Source: Yimella sp. (GTDB taxonomy: Bacteria > Actinomycetota > Actinomycetes > Actinomycetales > Dermatophilaceae). Taken from it: a DNA stretch of 7,075 nt. Of the stretch, positions 6,920 through 7,075 are shown piece after piece. The DNA lies in assembly GCA_030150425.1 (NCBI GenBank), contig JASLFY010000049.1:1-7075 (forward strand), read 5' to 3'. The first letter of the stretch is position 1. Every line of letters starts with the position of its first letter. A program made the position numbers and the translations under genes. The notes beneath the pieces were generated by a model that saw nothing but the letters and a program-made list of their open reading frames with translations, made no database searches and was not told where the DNA came from.

Positions 6920-6955
6920 CGAAGCCCCCCACCGCATCAGCGGTGAGGGGCTTCG
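6920..6955 (-). terminator. Stem-loop terminator of tuf
   Basis: Two 16-nt arms (6920-6935 and 6940-6955) flank a 4-nt loop. As minus-strand RNA all 16 positions pair, fifteen as Watson-Crick pairs and one as a U-G wobble, whereas the plus-strand RNA has a C-A mismatch there, so the structure favours the tuf direction. No U-tract follows, which is common for actinobacterial stem-loop terminators. It sits 28 nt past the tuf stop codon and separates tuf from the YfhO cluster. The strength of termination cannot be judged from sequence. Confidence 0.8.
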
Positions 6956-6965
6956 TTCAGTGAGT

Positions 6966-6979
6966 TGCCCTAGTGGGCA
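6966..6979. repeat. Small inverted repeat between tuf stop and terminator
   Basis: TGCCC-TAGT-GGGCA forms a 5-bp stem with a 4-nt loop in the tuf 3' untranslated region, just before the main terminator stem. It is short enough to occur by chance; it may contribute to 3'-end folding or have no role. Confidence 0.3.
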
Positions 6980-6983
6980 GGGA

Positions 6984-7075
6984 TCACTTGGTGATCGAGG
7001 TGACGCGACCGGCACCGACGGTGCGGCCACCCTCACGGATCGCGAAGCGCAGACCCTCGTCCATGGCGATCGGGG
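6984..7075 (-). CDS. tuf: Elongation factor Tu, C-terminal end only
   Basis: Only the last 29 residues and the TGA stop are in the window; the gene enters from the right edge. They read as the strongly conserved end of EF-Tu domain III, including AMDEGLRFAIREGGRTVGAG and a final TSITK. EF-Tu is the GTPase that brings aminoacyl-tRNA to the ribosomal A site. In actinobacteria tuf normally closes the str cluster (rpsL, rpsG, fusA, tuf) and the S10 ribosomal operon often follows; here a membrane glycosylation cluster follows instead. The open frame beyond the edge is assumed to be intact. Confidence 0.95.
   Translation of the reverse strand, partial: PIAMDEGLRFAIREGGRTVGAGRVTSITK

Noticed and set aside
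6861..6932. 24-residue N-terminal extension of YfhO-A from the GTG at 6932
   Set aside because: The extension begins inside the tuf terminator stem and encodes an unlikely Cys/Ser-rich leader; the first membrane helix follows directly after the GTG at 6860.
1..7075. CRISPR arrays, tRNA or rRNA genes, insertion sequences, prophage or attachment sites
   Set aside because: No regularly spaced repeats, cloverleaf-like sequence, transposase or integrase motifs were found on either strand; the only long repeats are the paralogous YfhO genes.

Overview
The window is GC-rich throughout, with strong G/C preference at third codon positions, GTG starts and long spurious antisense reading frames. Together with an EF-Tu tail and an aspartate aminotransferase closely resembling the Corynebacterium AspT type, this points to an actinomycete. 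A Propionibacteriales genus such as Kribbella or Nocardioides is possible, but I cannot fix the genus from sequence alone.

All real genes lie on the minus strand, so the window reads biologically from right to left. At the right edge (6984-7075) is the last stretch of tuf (elongation factor Tu), followed by a long stem-loop terminator (6920-6955). After about 60 bases that hold short tandem repeats and a candidate -10 element come three tightly packed membrane-associated genes. These are a YfhO-family multi-spanning glycosyltransferase-like protein (YfhO-A, 4539-6860), a family 2 glycosyltransferase with two C-terminal membrane helices (3575-4558, overlapping its predecessor by 20 nt), and a second YfhO-family protein (YfhO-B, 1225-3564, 10 nt further on). 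The last gene, 35 nt downstream, is the aspartate aminotransferase aspT (start 1189), which runs off the left edge. Coding density is near complete; no gene-free stretch exceeds 130 bases.

The three central genes look like a polyprenyl-phosphate-sugar pathway. The GT2 enzyme would charge a lipid phosphate with a sugar on the inner face of the membrane. The YfhO proteins, which have GT-C-like topology, would then transfer the sugar to an acceptor outside. This matches the logic of the Firmicute CsbB/YfhO-type three-component systems, but here two paralogous transferases flank a single GT2 and no GtrA/GtcA-type flippase is visible. The two paralogues share near-identical DNA tracts, notably 132 nt with only seven synonymous differences, suggesting gene conversion or unusually strong constraint. 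The acceptor and sugar cannot be read from the sequence.

The most interesting points are the YfhO-GT2-YfhO sandwich directly behind tuf, the near-identical tracts, a hairpin abutting the GT2 start codon, and the divergence of the predicted first-loop active-site motif between the two paralogues.
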